A stretch of 64,000 nucleotides of DNA from Yinghuangia seranimata (GTDB lineage: Bacteria; Actinomycetota; Actinomycetes; Streptomycetales; Streptomycetaceae): assembly GCF_029953285.1 (NCBI RefSeq), contig NZ_JASAOI010000011.1, positions 186,001-250,000 of the forward strand, written 5' to 3'. Below, in pieces: positions 57,482-64,000 of the stretch. How positions within the stretch are numbered: the stretch's first letter is position 1; each line of letters starts with the position of its first letter. Made by a program: the position numbers and the translations under genes. A model generated the notes under the pieces. The model searched no databases. It was given only the letters and a program-made list of their open reading frames with translations, and was not told the origin of the DNA.

Positions 57482-57571
57482 GCGCGGACGGCCCGCGCGT
57501 CAAGCCGTTCCTGGCAGCGCTCGGTCTGGTGGCCTTGTCCTGTTGCGGCTTGACCCGCGGGCCGTCCGCGC
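57482..57571. repeat. 26-bp inverted repeat (25 matches) with 38-nt loop
   Basis: The arms 57482-57507 and 57546-57571 are complementary except for one base. The structure lies between convergent genes (stops at 57406 and 57850) and could act as a bidirectional terminator, or it could be a mobile palindromic element. Confidence 0.8.
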
Positions 57572-57620
57572 TGAACCACCTCGCATCTGGCGGGAGGGGC
57601 GCGGGGTGTGGTGGCTCTTT

Positions 57621-57703
57621 GGGTTTTGTTGCGCTGCCGGGCTGCGGTCGTTCTGTGGGTGCGGGTTTTGTTGCGGGGTTTTGTTGCGCTGCCGGGCTGC
57701 GGT
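57621..57703 (+). repeat. 28-bp direct repeats, two full copies and one partial
   Basis: The 28-nt unit beginning gggttttgttgcgctgccgg is exact at 57621-57648 and 57676-57703. Its first 13 nt recur at 57663-57675, directly adjoining the second copy. Confidence 0.85.
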
Positions 57704-57849
57704 TCCAGCGTGGGGCCGCGCCTGCTGACTCGGTCGGGGGCACGGCCTCGACCCCCCATCACTTTGCCGTCACGTATGCGAATCACCAGAACTCCCTCAT
57801 TGGGGGGTGTTCGCGTCACACCTGCGTCACCGCGCTGGGAGCGCAAGAC

Positions 57850-59310
57850 TCAGACAGGGTGCGTCGGTTCGGCGTCGGTGCGGGGGCGGCGGGTCTGGAC
57901 GGCGGGGATCGGGCGGCGTGCGGGGCGGTCCGGTGAGGGCGGGGGCGCTGGTGCTGGTGCCGGTGCGGGTTCGGGCGCGGCGGGGGTGGTCGGTGCAGCG
58001 GGGGGAGGGGTCTCGGGTCTCGCCGCGCGGGGTGGAATGCGGCCGCCTGCGACGGCTGTTCGCGTGCCGGTGATCCACGACGGGGGGTTCTCGCCGGTGG
58101 CCGCGCGCCAGCGCGATCGGACGGCGGCGGGTTCGGCGCGGTGGGCGCGGATCAGTGCGTCGCCGGCCATGTCGACGACCTGGGGGAGGTTCAGCGCGGT
58201 GCCCACGCCGAGCGCGGCGGCGAGCGGGGGGACGGCGTCGGCGGGCCGGTCGGCGGCTATCAGCACGAGCCCGTACACCGCGTAGGTGACCGGCACTTCG
58301 GGGTTGCGGGCGAGTGCGGGGTCGAAGCGGACCCGGCGGGCGCGCAGGGCGACGGCCTCTTCCAGGGCCTCGACGGCGTCGTCGTGCCGGTTCGCGCCGC
58401 TCAACAGCAGGCCGAAGCTCTGCAGCGCGGCGGCCAGCGCGTCGTCGCCGCGGCCCGCGGCGGCCGTTGTGCCGGTGCGGCGCAGGCGTACCGCGGAGTG
58501 TGCGCGTTCGAGGGCCTCGTCGACGCGGCCGACGCGGGCCAGCAGGTTGGCCTGCCGGGTCGTGACCTGGGCGAGCACGTCGGCGTCGGAGAGGGTGAGC
58601 AGCCGGGCCGCCTCGTCGAACAGCAGCAGGGCGTCGTCGACGAGGCCGTTCTCCGCGAGTCGTCCCGCGAACTCGTCGAGCGCGTCGGCGAGTCCGGCCC
58701 GGTGCAGCTCGGGGGCGCGGGAGGCCAGGGTGCGGTACGCCTCGACGCATTCGTACAGCACGGCCAGCGCGCGTTCGGCCTCGCCCGCGTCGCCCAGGCG
58801 CGCGCCGAGGTCGCGCAACGTGGCGGCGAGCAGCGGCCGGTGGCGGTGGACGTCCAGGGCGGCGAGCCGGCGGGCGCGGGTGACGGCGTTCTCGGCGACC
58901 TTGACGGCGTCGGCGTACGCGCGGCCGCCCGCGAGGACGGCGGCGAGGGCGCGCAGGGCGTCGACGAGGGCGGGGGAGTGCTCGGCGGGGTCCTGTTCGG
59001 CGAGGTCGCCGAGTACGCGGACGGCGGCGCGGGCGGGTGCGGAGGCCTCGGTGTGCCGGCCGGCCCGGGAGAGGCGGCGGGCGCGTTCGGCGAGCATCGC
59101 GGCACGGTCGCGTTCCTCGCGGCGTACGGCGGCGGCGACGGCGCGGGCGGTGCTTGGTTGAGGCGGAAGTTCGCCCTCCGGATCGGCCGGATTTCGCGCG
59201 TGGGGTATGGAGGCGGCGGGGACGAGGGCGGTGCCGGCCTCGGCCTGTTCGAGCCGGAGCCGGTACTCGGCCAAGTGGCGTTCATGCCGACGACGCCATA
59301 CGAAGACCAC
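57850..59310 (-). CDS. Tetratricopeptide-repeat protein
   Basis: This protein is 486 residues from the GTG at 59310 (ggaggggt upstream). It is almost entirely helical with TPR-like 34-40-residue units between about 70 and 400 (LSRAGRHTEASAPARAAVRVL, GDAGEAERALAVLYECVEAYR, LSGANRHDDAVEALEEAVALR, IAADRPADAVPPLAAALGV). A Pro/Ala-rich, probably disordered C-terminus follows (PAPEPAPAPAPAPPP). There is no signal peptide or helix-turn-helix, so it is a likely cytoplasmic scaffold. Related actinobacterial TPR proteins accompany NTPase/effector or regulatory genes. Here the neighbours are a small RHH-like gene (divergent) and an NmrA-like gene. Function unknown. Confidence 0.82.
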   Translation of the reverse strand: MVFVWRRRHERHLAEYRLRLEQAEAGTALVPAASIPHARNPADPEGELPPQPSTARAVAAAVRREERDRAAMLAERARRLSRAGRHTEASAPARAAVRVLGDLAEQDPAEHSPALVDALRALAAVLAGGRAYADAVKVAENAVTRARRLAALDVHRHRPLLAATLRDLGARLGDAGEAERALAVLYECVEAYRTLASRAPELHRAGLADALDEFAGRLAENGLVDDALLLFDEAARLLTLSDADVLAQVTTRQANLLARVGRVDEALERAHSAVRLRRTGTTAAAGRGDDALAAALQSFGLLLSGANRHDDAVEALEEAVALRARRVRFDPALARNPEVPVTYAVYGLVLIAADRPADAVPPLAAALGVGTALNLPQVVDMAGDALIRAHRAEPAAVRSRWRAATGENPPSWITGTRTAVAGGRIPPRAARPETPPPAAPTTPAAPEPAPAPAPAPPPSPDRPARRPIPAVQTRRPRTDAEPTHPV

Positions 59311-59456
59311 GCCCGCCCACCCCTCCCCACAGCTCGCCCACTGTTCGGGGCGACGCTACCGCGCGGGGTTGGTGGCCGGGGGCGGGACGGAGAGGATCAA
59401 GCCAAGGAGCCCGTTACGCCCAGGGCGGACGTGGTTGGCGATCCCCCGAGCACGAC

Positions 59457-59471
59457 GTAATGTCAATTACA
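59457..59471 (+). promoter_or_regulatory. Palindrome and -10 immediately before the RHH-like gene
   Basis: GTAAT-GTCA-ATTAC (59457-59470) is a perfect palindrome ending at the base before the ATG at 59471. TAATGT within it (59458-59463) is a fitting -10 for a leaderless mRNA. A repressor bound here would block transcription directly, and autoregulation by the encoded protein is a natural hypothesis. Confidence 0.5.
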
Positions 59472-59995
59472 TGATTACAAACGAGCAGCAGGACAAGGTC
59501 AGGGGCTGGTTCGCCGGGCGACTGCCCGAGGGGCTGTTCAGCGAGGCGGCCGAGATCACCGTCGACCGCGAGGAGATCACCGTCGTCGGGCGCATCCCCG
59601 AACCCGAACTCGCCGAGGACGCCTCCGACGCCACCCGTGAGGGCGCGATCGAGGGCAAGGTGTCGGAGTTCCGCGAGCGCACCCGCGAGGCCCGTATCAA
59701 GGTCGCCCGGGAAGCCGAGCGGAAGTTCGGGCGCAAGGTGTCGTGGGGCGTCCTGTGCGGCGACCGCCGCGCGCTCTTCACCCACGTCGCCGCACCGGTC
59801 ATGACGCGGCTGCGGCAGCCCGAGCGGCAGGTGCTCGACACGCTCATCGCGGGCGGCGTCGCGAAGAGCCGCAGCGAGGCGCTCGCGTGGTGCGTCCGCC
59901 TCGTCGAACGCAACACCGACGCGTGGCTCACGGAACTGCGCGATTCGCTGGAGCACGTCCAGCGGGTCCGCGCCTCGGGCCCGGACGCTGTGTAG
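59471..59995 (+). CDS. Ribbon-helix-helix-like (SRSEA-motif) small protein
   Basis: This protein is 174 residues from the ATG at 59471. The C-terminal segment RQVLDTLIAGGVAKSRSEALAWCVRLVERN is the pattern of ribbon-helix-helix/Arc-like DNA-binding proteins (beta-strand, turn, SRSEAL helix). The N-terminal 110 residues are acidic-basic helices (GWFAGRLPEGLFSEAAEITVDREEITVVGRIPEPE, then a charged coiled region). No catalytic motif. An AT-rich palindrome overlaps the start, consistent with self-repression. It is divergent from the TPR gene and convergent with the lectin genes. The DNA-binding role is inferred from pattern only. Confidence 0.75.
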   Translation: MITNEQQDKVRGWFAGRLPEGLFSEAAEITVDREEITVVGRIPEPELAEDASDATREGAIEGKVSEFRERTREARIKVAREAERKFGRKVSWGVLCGDRRALFTHVAAPVMTRLRQPERQVLDTLIAGGVAKSRSEALAWCVRLVERNTDAWLTELRDSLEHVQRVRASGPDAV

Positions 59996-60016
59996 GGCGG
60001 CGTCCGGACGTAGACC

Positions 60017-60088
60017 CGGGGGGGGGGGGGGGCGGCGGGCGCCCCCCCCCCCGGGCGGGGGGGGGGCCCCCCCCCCCCCCCCGCCCCG
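60017..60088. terminator. G/C homopolymer tract between convergent RHH-like and lectin genes
   Basis: Runs of 10-17 G or C alternate through 60017-60088 between convergent stops at 59995 and 60110. The outline cccgggg... to ...ccccggg can fold on itself and probably marks a terminator. The exact run lengths are doubtful. Confidence 0.5.
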
Positions 60089-60109
60089 GGCCGGTCACCG
60101 GGGCGCGCC

Positions 60110-60646
60110 TCAGAACCGGTACGTCTGCCAGTACTGGTTGTTGCCGCCGTTCTGCGGCCAGATGATCGCCTGGGTGCCCCATGTCCTCGACCCGCCCGGG
60201 TCGTCCAGGACCATGCCGCTCGCGGGGTTCTTGAAATATGTGTCCGACGAGAAGTACCAGGTCTGGTTGGTGCCGCCGTTGCAGTCCCACTGCACCAGTC
60301 GGGTGCCCGCGTTGAAGTTGTACTCCGGGATGTCGAGGCACTTCCCGCTCTTGTAGTTCTTCAGCATGTGGGAGCCGTCCTCCCGCGTGAAGTACGACCA
60401 CTTCTGGTCGTAGTTGCCGTTGCACTCCCAGATGATCACCGGGGCGCCGTTGTCCGTGCTTCCGTTCAGGACGCCGAGGCACAGGTTCGGTCGCGGCTCG
60501 TTCCCGTAGGGGTCGACCAGGATCGGCTGGAGCACGGACGTCCACTGGTGGGTCTCGGCGGACGCCGTTCCGGTGCCCGCGCCGAGCAGGCCGGCCGCGA
60601 GGGCGAGGGACCCCGCGGCGGATGTGAGCAGTCTGCGGATCTTCAC
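60110..60646 (-). CDS. Secreted ricin-type beta-trefoil lectin-like protein (first of a tandem pair)
   Basis: This protein is 178 residues from the GTG at 60646 (cggaga upstream). It has a Sec signal peptide (KIRRLLTSAAGSLALAAGLLGAG, cleavage near ASAE). The mature domain is a single ricin-B-type trefoil with QxW repeats: CNGNYDQKWSYF, CNGGTNQTWYF and GGNNQYWQTY, plus CLGVLNGSTDNGAPVIIWEC and KCLDIPEYNFNAGTRLVQWDC strands. Such domains bind sugars outside the cell. No catalytic domain is attached. It is paralogous to the next gene upstream (60823-61365). Confidence 0.88.
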   Translation of the reverse strand: MKIRRLLTSAAGSLALAAGLLGAGTGTASAETHQWTSVLQPILVDPYGNEPRPNLCLGVLNGSTDNGAPVIIWECNGNYDQKWSYFTREDGSHMLKNYKSGKCLDIPEYNFNAGTRLVQWDCNGGTNQTWYFSSDTYFKNPASGMVLDDPGGSRTWGTQAIIWPQNGGNNQYWQTYRF

Positions 60647-60822
60647 AGTTCTCCGATCGTCGACGCCGCGGGCGGGTGGCCCCGGCGCGACGAGATCCTC
60701 GCACCGCGAACCGCCCGCGCCGACGAACAGACCGGGAGGAACAAGGGCGTTCGCCGCGCACAGTGGAGCGCGCGACACACGCGCCCGCGGTCACTGTGCG
60801 CCGGTCAACCGGCGCGGCCGCG

Positions 60823-61365
60823 TCAGAGTGAGGTCGTGGCGCGCCAGATCTGGTTGTAGCCCTCGTGGTAGGGCCAGATGATCGGACGGGTGCCCCACGC
60901 CGTCGAGCTGTTCGGGTCGTCGAGGACCATGTGGCTCGCCGGGTTCCTGAACGTGAAGCCGTCCCGCACCCACTCCTGGTTCGCCCCGCCGTGGCAGTCC
61001 CACTGGTCGAGCTGGGCCCCGGCCCTGAAGTCCCAGTTGAAGATGTCCAGGCACTTGCCGCTCTTCCAGTTGACCAGCTGGGTCATCCCGGCACTGTTGG
61101 TGGTGTAGGTCCACTTCTGGTCGTCGTTGCCGTTGCACTCCCACAGGATCACCGCGGCCCCGTTGTCCCTGGATCCGCCCTGCACACCCATGCAGAGGTT
61201 CGGGTCCCGCTCGTTCGACCACGGGAAGTGCAGGATCGGCGTCACCATCGTCCACCAGAGGTAGTCGTCGGTGGTGGCGGACGCGCTGCCGCCCGTGCCG
61301 GCGAGCAGTCCGGCCGCCAGGCCCAGCGCGGTGGCGGCGGAGCAGAGCGCCTTGCGGATGTTCAT
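60823..61365 (-). CDS. Secreted ricin-type beta-trefoil lectin-like protein (second of the pair)
   Basis: This protein is 180 residues from the ATG at 61365. It has a signal peptide (MNIRKALCSAATALGLAAGLLAGTG, cleavage near ASAT), then one trefoil with the same order of segments as its neighbour: NLCMGVQGGSRDNGAAVILWEC, CNGNDDQKWTY, KCLDIFNWDFRAGAQLDQWDC, CHGGANQEW, FRNPASHMVLDDP and YNQIWRAT. The two proteins share the framework but differ in most loop residues, so they are diverged tandem duplicates that may bind different sugars. The gap between them is 176 nt. Confidence 0.88.
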   Translation of the reverse strand: MNIRKALCSAATALGLAAGLLAGTGGSASATTDDYLWWTMVTPILHFPWSNERDPNLCMGVQGGSRDNGAAVILWECNGNDDQKWTYTTNSAGMTQLVNWKSGKCLDIFNWDFRAGAQLDQWDCHGGANQEWVRDGFTFRNPASHMVLDDPNSSTAWGTRPIIWPYHEGYNQIWRATTSL

Positions 61366-61530
61366 GCGTGTCCCTCTCGGTCGGGCCCGCGCCGATGAGG
61401 CGGGCGGCCTTGAGGATCCTGGCAGGCGCGACTCCGGAAATACCGTTACAAGACAGGCATTTCGCCGCTCGCTGGAGCGATCGACACCGCTCACTGGGCG
61501 GCCCGTTACCGCCCTGTTGTGGAGTTCCGC

Positions 61531-62553
61531 TCAGCGCGGGCCGTAGGTGTGGAGGTACAGCACCGCGCCGTCGCCGAGGGCGCCTCGGGTGTTCAGGTCG
61601 CGGAGAGCGGCCAACGCCTTTGCGGTGTACACCGGTTCGAGGTCCGGGCCGCCCGCGGCGCGGGAGTCCACGATGATCCGGTCGGCTTCGGGGGTCGGGT
61701 GGCCGTAGCCGGCGCCGAGCCAGTCGCGGGTCATGGTCACGTCGCCCGGGCTCAGGTCGGCGACGCGGAAGTCGCCCGTGCGCTTGCGCAGCAGCCGTGC
61801 CGTCTTGTTGGCCATCGCGGCGATGTGCGGCGCGTCCAACGGGAGTTGGTCGTTGACGATGACGCCGAGGACGCGGGTGCGCAGCCCGGCCAGGCGCAAC
61901 CCGAGGGCGAGCCCGGCCGCCGTGCCGCCGCTGCCCACCGGGAGCACCACGTGGGACGGCTCGGGCAGGTCGCCCGCCCGGACCTGCGCGGCGATCTCCA
62001 GGCCGCACTCGACGTACCCGAGCATGCCGACCGGCGACGACCCGCCGGTCGGCAGCACGTACGCGGGCCGGAACCGCCCGCCCACGAACCTGCCGTGACG
62101 CAGGATCAGCCACGGCGCGAGCAGATAGGTGCGGCGCTTGGTGCGCGTGCGGTGGATCGTCGCCCCGGACGCCTCGAGCCGTGCGAGCTGCGCGCGCACG
62201 TGGTCGTCCACCGGCTGGTCGACGAGCGCGAGCGCGACCGGCACCCCGTGTGCTTGGGCGAACCTGGCCGTCGCCAGTCCGTGGTTGGTGCCCAGGGCGC
62301 CGAAGGTGAGGATCGTCGGCGAGCGCCGCGCCTGCGCGTCCGCGATGATCCACTCGAGCTTGCGGACCTTGTTGCCGCCCCACTGGTCCCCGAAGCCGCT
62401 CTCGTCCTTCACCCACACCTCGGCCGCGCCGTCGGCGAGCCCGGCGGCCAGCCGCGCCACGGGGGTCGGCCGGTCGCCGAGCGGGACGTGCCGGAAGAAC
62501 GGCGCGCCGGGGTCGTGGGAGGGGAAGCGCTCGTGCAGCAGCGGTGTGTCCAC
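61531..62553 (-). CDS. PLP-dependent ACC deaminase/D-cysteine desulfhydrase-family enzyme
   Basis: This protein is 340 residues from the GTG at 62553. That start was chosen because TACGCT (62561-62566, minus strand) sits 7 nt upstream as a -10; an in-frame start at 62574 would give 347. It is a fold-type II PLP enzyme: the PLP Lys is in GGNKVRKLEW, and FGALGTNHGLATA and the phosphate loop VGSGGTAAGLALG are conserved. ACC deaminase and D-cysteine desulfhydrase cannot be separated here. The motif pattern only shows a pyridoxal enzyme for small amino acids or their analogues. It follows the SDR-like gene by a very short gap. Confidence 0.87.
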   Translation of the reverse strand: MDTPLLHERFPSHDPGAPFFRHVPLGDRPTPVARLAAGLADGAAEVWVKDESGFGDQWGGNKVRKLEWIIADAQARRSPTILTFGALGTNHGLATARFAQAHGVPVALALVDQPVDDHVRAQLARLEASGATIHRTRTKRRTYLLAPWLILRHGRFVGGRFRPAYVLPTGGSSPVGMLGYVECGLEIAAQVRAGDLPEPSHVVLPVGSGGTAAGLALGLRLAGLRTRVLGVIVNDQLPLDAPHIAAMANKTARLLRKRTGDFRVADLSPGDVTMTRDWLGAGYGHPTPEADRIIVDSRAAGGPDLEPVYTAKALAALRDLNTRGALGDGAVLYLHTYGPR

Positions 62554-62587
62554 GGTGACCAGCGTACGGATCACCCGGCCCCGTAGG

Positions 62588-63433
62588 TCAGTTCGCGGTG
62601 GTCTCGATCTTCCCGGCCTTCTTCGCCTTCTTGGCCTTGCCGTCCTTCGCGGCCTTCTCCGCCAGGTAGTCCTCCCATGTGCGCACGCCCACCGCGTGGT
62701 CGGGGGTGGTCAGCGCGCCCGCGCGCAGGCCTGCGCCCGCCTTGCCGGGGATCCTGACCGGCAGCACCGGGCGCCGCTTGCGGGCCGCCTTCAGCCAGCT
62801 CTTCGCCAGGTCGGTGAGCAGGTACGTGCGCGGCCCGCCGAACTCCTCCGCGTGCCCGACCGGCCCGCCCTGCGCCAGCGCGACGAGCCGGTCGGCGACC
62901 TCGCCCTGGTCGACGGGCTGGCACGTGCTGCGCGACGGCGCGATCAGGAACGGGAGCTTCGAGCCCATGCCGAAGAACATGTTGAGCAGCTCGGGGAACT
63001 GCGTCGCCCGCAGGTTCGTCCACGGGACGCCCGACGCGGCGAGCAGGCGCTCGCCCTCCAGCTTGATGTTGTAGTAGGTCATCGGGATGCGGTCGATGCC
63101 GACGATCGAGATGTTGACCAGGTGCCCGACCCCGGCGCGCTCGGCGGCGTCGAGCAGGTGGCGGAAGCCCGGGATGTCGTTCTTCGGGTGGCGCGTGTCG
63201 GACGCGCAGTGGATCACCGTCGCTACGCCGTCGAACGCCGCGTCCAGTCCCTCGCCGCTCAGCAGGTCGCCGCGCACCCAGACGACGCCCGGCTCGTCCG
63301 GCAGATCCGCCCGCCGGGTCATCGCGCGCACGGGCAGCCCCGCGGCCTTCACCCGCGCGAGCACCTCGCGGCCCAGTACGCCGGTGGCGCCCGTGACCAG
63401 GATCGTCCCCGTGTTCGGCAGCTCGTTCGACAT
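62588..63433 (-). CDS. NAD(P)H-binding extended SDR/NmrA-like protein, likely ECF41 partner
   Basis: This 281-residue protein has the Rossmann start TILVTGATGVLGREVLARVK (GxxGxxG near residues 15-21). The segments TVIHCASDTRHPKNDIPGFRHLLDAAERAGVGHLV and NIKLEGERLLAASGVPWTNLRATQFPEL follow the atypical SDR/NmrA pattern in which the usual YxxxK has become YxxxK-like (YYNIK). A Lys-rich tail (KAAKDGKAKKAKKAGK) ends it. ATG at 63433 with gaggaggt upstream. The sigma-factor gene directly upstream is ECF41-like, and that group is known to lie next to oxidoreductase or epimerase genes it controls. Confidence 0.85.
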   Translation of the reverse strand: MSNELPNTGTILVTGATGVLGREVLARVKAAGLPVRAMTRRADLPDEPGVVWVRGDLLSGEGLDAAFDGVATVIHCASDTRHPKNDIPGFRHLLDAAERAGVGHLVNISIVGIDRIPMTYYNIKLEGERLLAASGVPWTNLRATQFPELLNMFFGMGSKLPFLIAPSRSTCQPVDQGEVADRLVALAQGGPVGHAEEFGGPRTYLLTDLAKSWLKAARKRRPVLPVRIPGKAGAGLRAGALTTPDHAVGVRTWEDYLAEKAAKDGKAKKAKKAGKIETTAN

Positions 63434-63489
63434 CGCCCTGACCTCCTCGTTCGCGCCCGCCTTTGCCGGCGCTCCACAAGGAGGAACCG

Positions 63490-63511
63490 GACGGCTAGGC
63501 GTTCTGTGACA
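63490..63511 (-). promoter_or_regulatory. Possible ECF41-type promoter for the SDR-like gene
   Basis: On the minus strand TGTCACA (63511-63505) is followed after 11 nt by CGTC (63493-63490), upstream of the SDR-like gene and overlapping the end of the sigma-factor gene. These words match the reported ECF41 -35 and -10 cores, but the spacing is shorter than I would expect. Confidence 0.3.
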
Positions 63512-64000
63512 GGTCCTGAGACTGATTTTCGAGGAAAGCGAGTTTGTCCGGGTTGCGGATGATCCGGACGCCCGTCACCAGGCCGTCCGGTCCGATGTCG
63601 ACCGACGCCGCGCCGATCAGCCGCCCGTTCTCCCAGCCCAGCACCGCCGCATCGCCGTTGACCTCGGTGAACGCGATCTCGACGCCCTCGACGAAGCGGG
63701 TGAACAGGCCGATGACGAAGCGTGCGACGTTGCTCCGGCCGGTGACCGGGCGGGTCGCCGAGCGCACCTTGCCGCCGCCGTCCGCCCAGGTGACGGCGTC
63801 CTCGGCGAGCAGCGACTCCAGCTTGTCCAGCGCGCCCTCGGCGGCCGCCGCCAGGAACGTCGCCAGCAGGTCGGTGCGCGGGGCCACCGGCGCCTCGAAC
63901 CGGGCCCGGCCGTCCGCCAGGTGCTGCTTCGCGCGCCGGTACGTCTGCCGCGCCGCCGCCTCCGAGACGTCCAGCACCTCCGCGATCTCGCGATGGCTGT
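63495..64000 (-). CDS. ECF41-type sigma factor, C-terminal part (5' end outside window)
   Basis: Only the last 168 residues or so are in the window; the frame is open at the edge. The visible start (HREIAEVLDVSEAAARQTYRRAKQHL) is the sigma region 4.2 helix-turn-helix. It is followed by a SnoaL-like domain of about 110 residues (FLAAAAEGALDKLESLLAEDAVTWADGGGKV, then VNGDAAVLGWENGRLIGAASVDIGPDGLV and IIRNPDKLAFL). The SnoaL-like C-terminal extension defines ECF41/SigJ-type sigma factors and regulates their activity in place of an anti-sigma factor. The NPDKL motif near the end is typical. The downstream SDR-like gene is the probable target. Confidence 0.88.
   Translation of the reverse strand, partial: SHREIAEVLDVSEAAARQTYRRAKQHLADGRARFEAPVAPRTDLLATFLAAAAEGALDKLESLLAEDAVTWADGGGKVRSATRPVTGRSNVARFVIGLFTRFVEGVEIAFTEVNGDAAVLGWENGRLIGAASVDIGPDGLVTGVRIIRNPDKLAFLENQSQDLSQNA

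Larger units (their letters stand above)
57407..57849. other. 443-nt non-coding region with inverted and direct repeats between convergent genes
   Basis: No supported gene. It contains a 26-bp inverted repeat with one mismatch (57482-57507 and 57546-57571), a 28-bp exact direct repeat (57621-57648 and 57676-57703) with a partial third copy (57663-57675), and a marked G/T bias on the plus strand unlike the coding sequence around it. Confidence 0.75.

Overview
The window is a contiguous, very GC-rich stretch of actinobacterial chromosome. Codons end overwhelmingly in G or C, GTG starts are frequent, and mycothiol-dependent enzymes, RbpA and WhiA are encoded. No IS element, prophage, CRISPR array, tRNA or rRNA gene was found. 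The backbone order (liv transporter, polA, rpsA, coaE, uvrB, uvrA, uvrC, rapZ, yvcK, whiA, gap, pgk, tpiA, secG, rbpA) is, from memory, that of Streptomyces and close relatives, so a Streptomycetales-like organism is likely. A decaprenyl-phosphoryl-arabinose cassette (PAP2, UbiA, DprE1, DprE2) sits inside this backbone. It is better known from mycolic-acid actinobacteria, and it argues for a less-studied genus.

Layout. 1-4753: branched-chain amino-acid ABC transporter livK(partial)-H-M-G-F. 4846-6099 (minus): a membrane-anchored DUF4352-like protein and a PaaI-type thioesterase. 6193-8964: polA. 9216-12439: a lytic transglycosylase with an acidic repeat, a small membrane peptide and a DUF3068 protein. 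12555-14547 (minus): a GH18-like protein and a methyltransferase. 14870-16351: rpsA. 16680-18981: an MFS transporter and a TolB-like protein. 19347-23048: the DPA cassette. 23133-24800 (minus): a lipoprotein with an N,N-dimethylformamidase-like domain. 24957-28203: coaE and a GT-C-type membrane protein. 28255-42415: a genome-maintenance and stress block with uvrB, TerD, a TerD fusion to a degenerate FtsK-like domain, a DnaQ-like exonuclease, a TerC-family protein, two minus-strand detoxification-type enzymes, uvrA, a Rieske protein and uvrC. 42497-45407: rapZ-yvcK-whiA. 45545-51203: an Eis-like acetyltransferase, a large secreted M14 peptidase and a Pro/Gln-rich membrane protein. 51434-55576: gap-pgk-tpiA, secG, rbpA. 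55854-64000: accessory genes, namely a DUF11-like surface protein, NmrA-like and SDR-like proteins, a TPR protein, a ribbon-helix-helix-like protein, two tandem secreted ricin-type lectins, a PLP enzyme and the end of an ECF41-type sigma factor.

Several genes lack a Shine-Dalgarno sequence but carry a TANNNT -10 element 4-7 nt before the start codon, which suggests leaderless mRNAs (polA, the MFS gene, coaE, uvrB, the DnaQ-like gene, the RHH-like gene and the PLP-enzyme gene). Convergent gene ends usually hold perfect hairpins. At two of them (35080-35153 and 60017-60088) the sequence instead collapses into long G and C runs that look like assembly or sequencing artefacts over terminators.

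The strongest candidate for something undescribed is the Ter/Uvr block, especially the TerD-pseudo-FtsK fusion at 31252-33045. Other points of interest are the Thr at the benzothiazinone-target position of DprE1, the ECF41-SDR pair, and the repeat-rich non-coding segment at 57407-57849.
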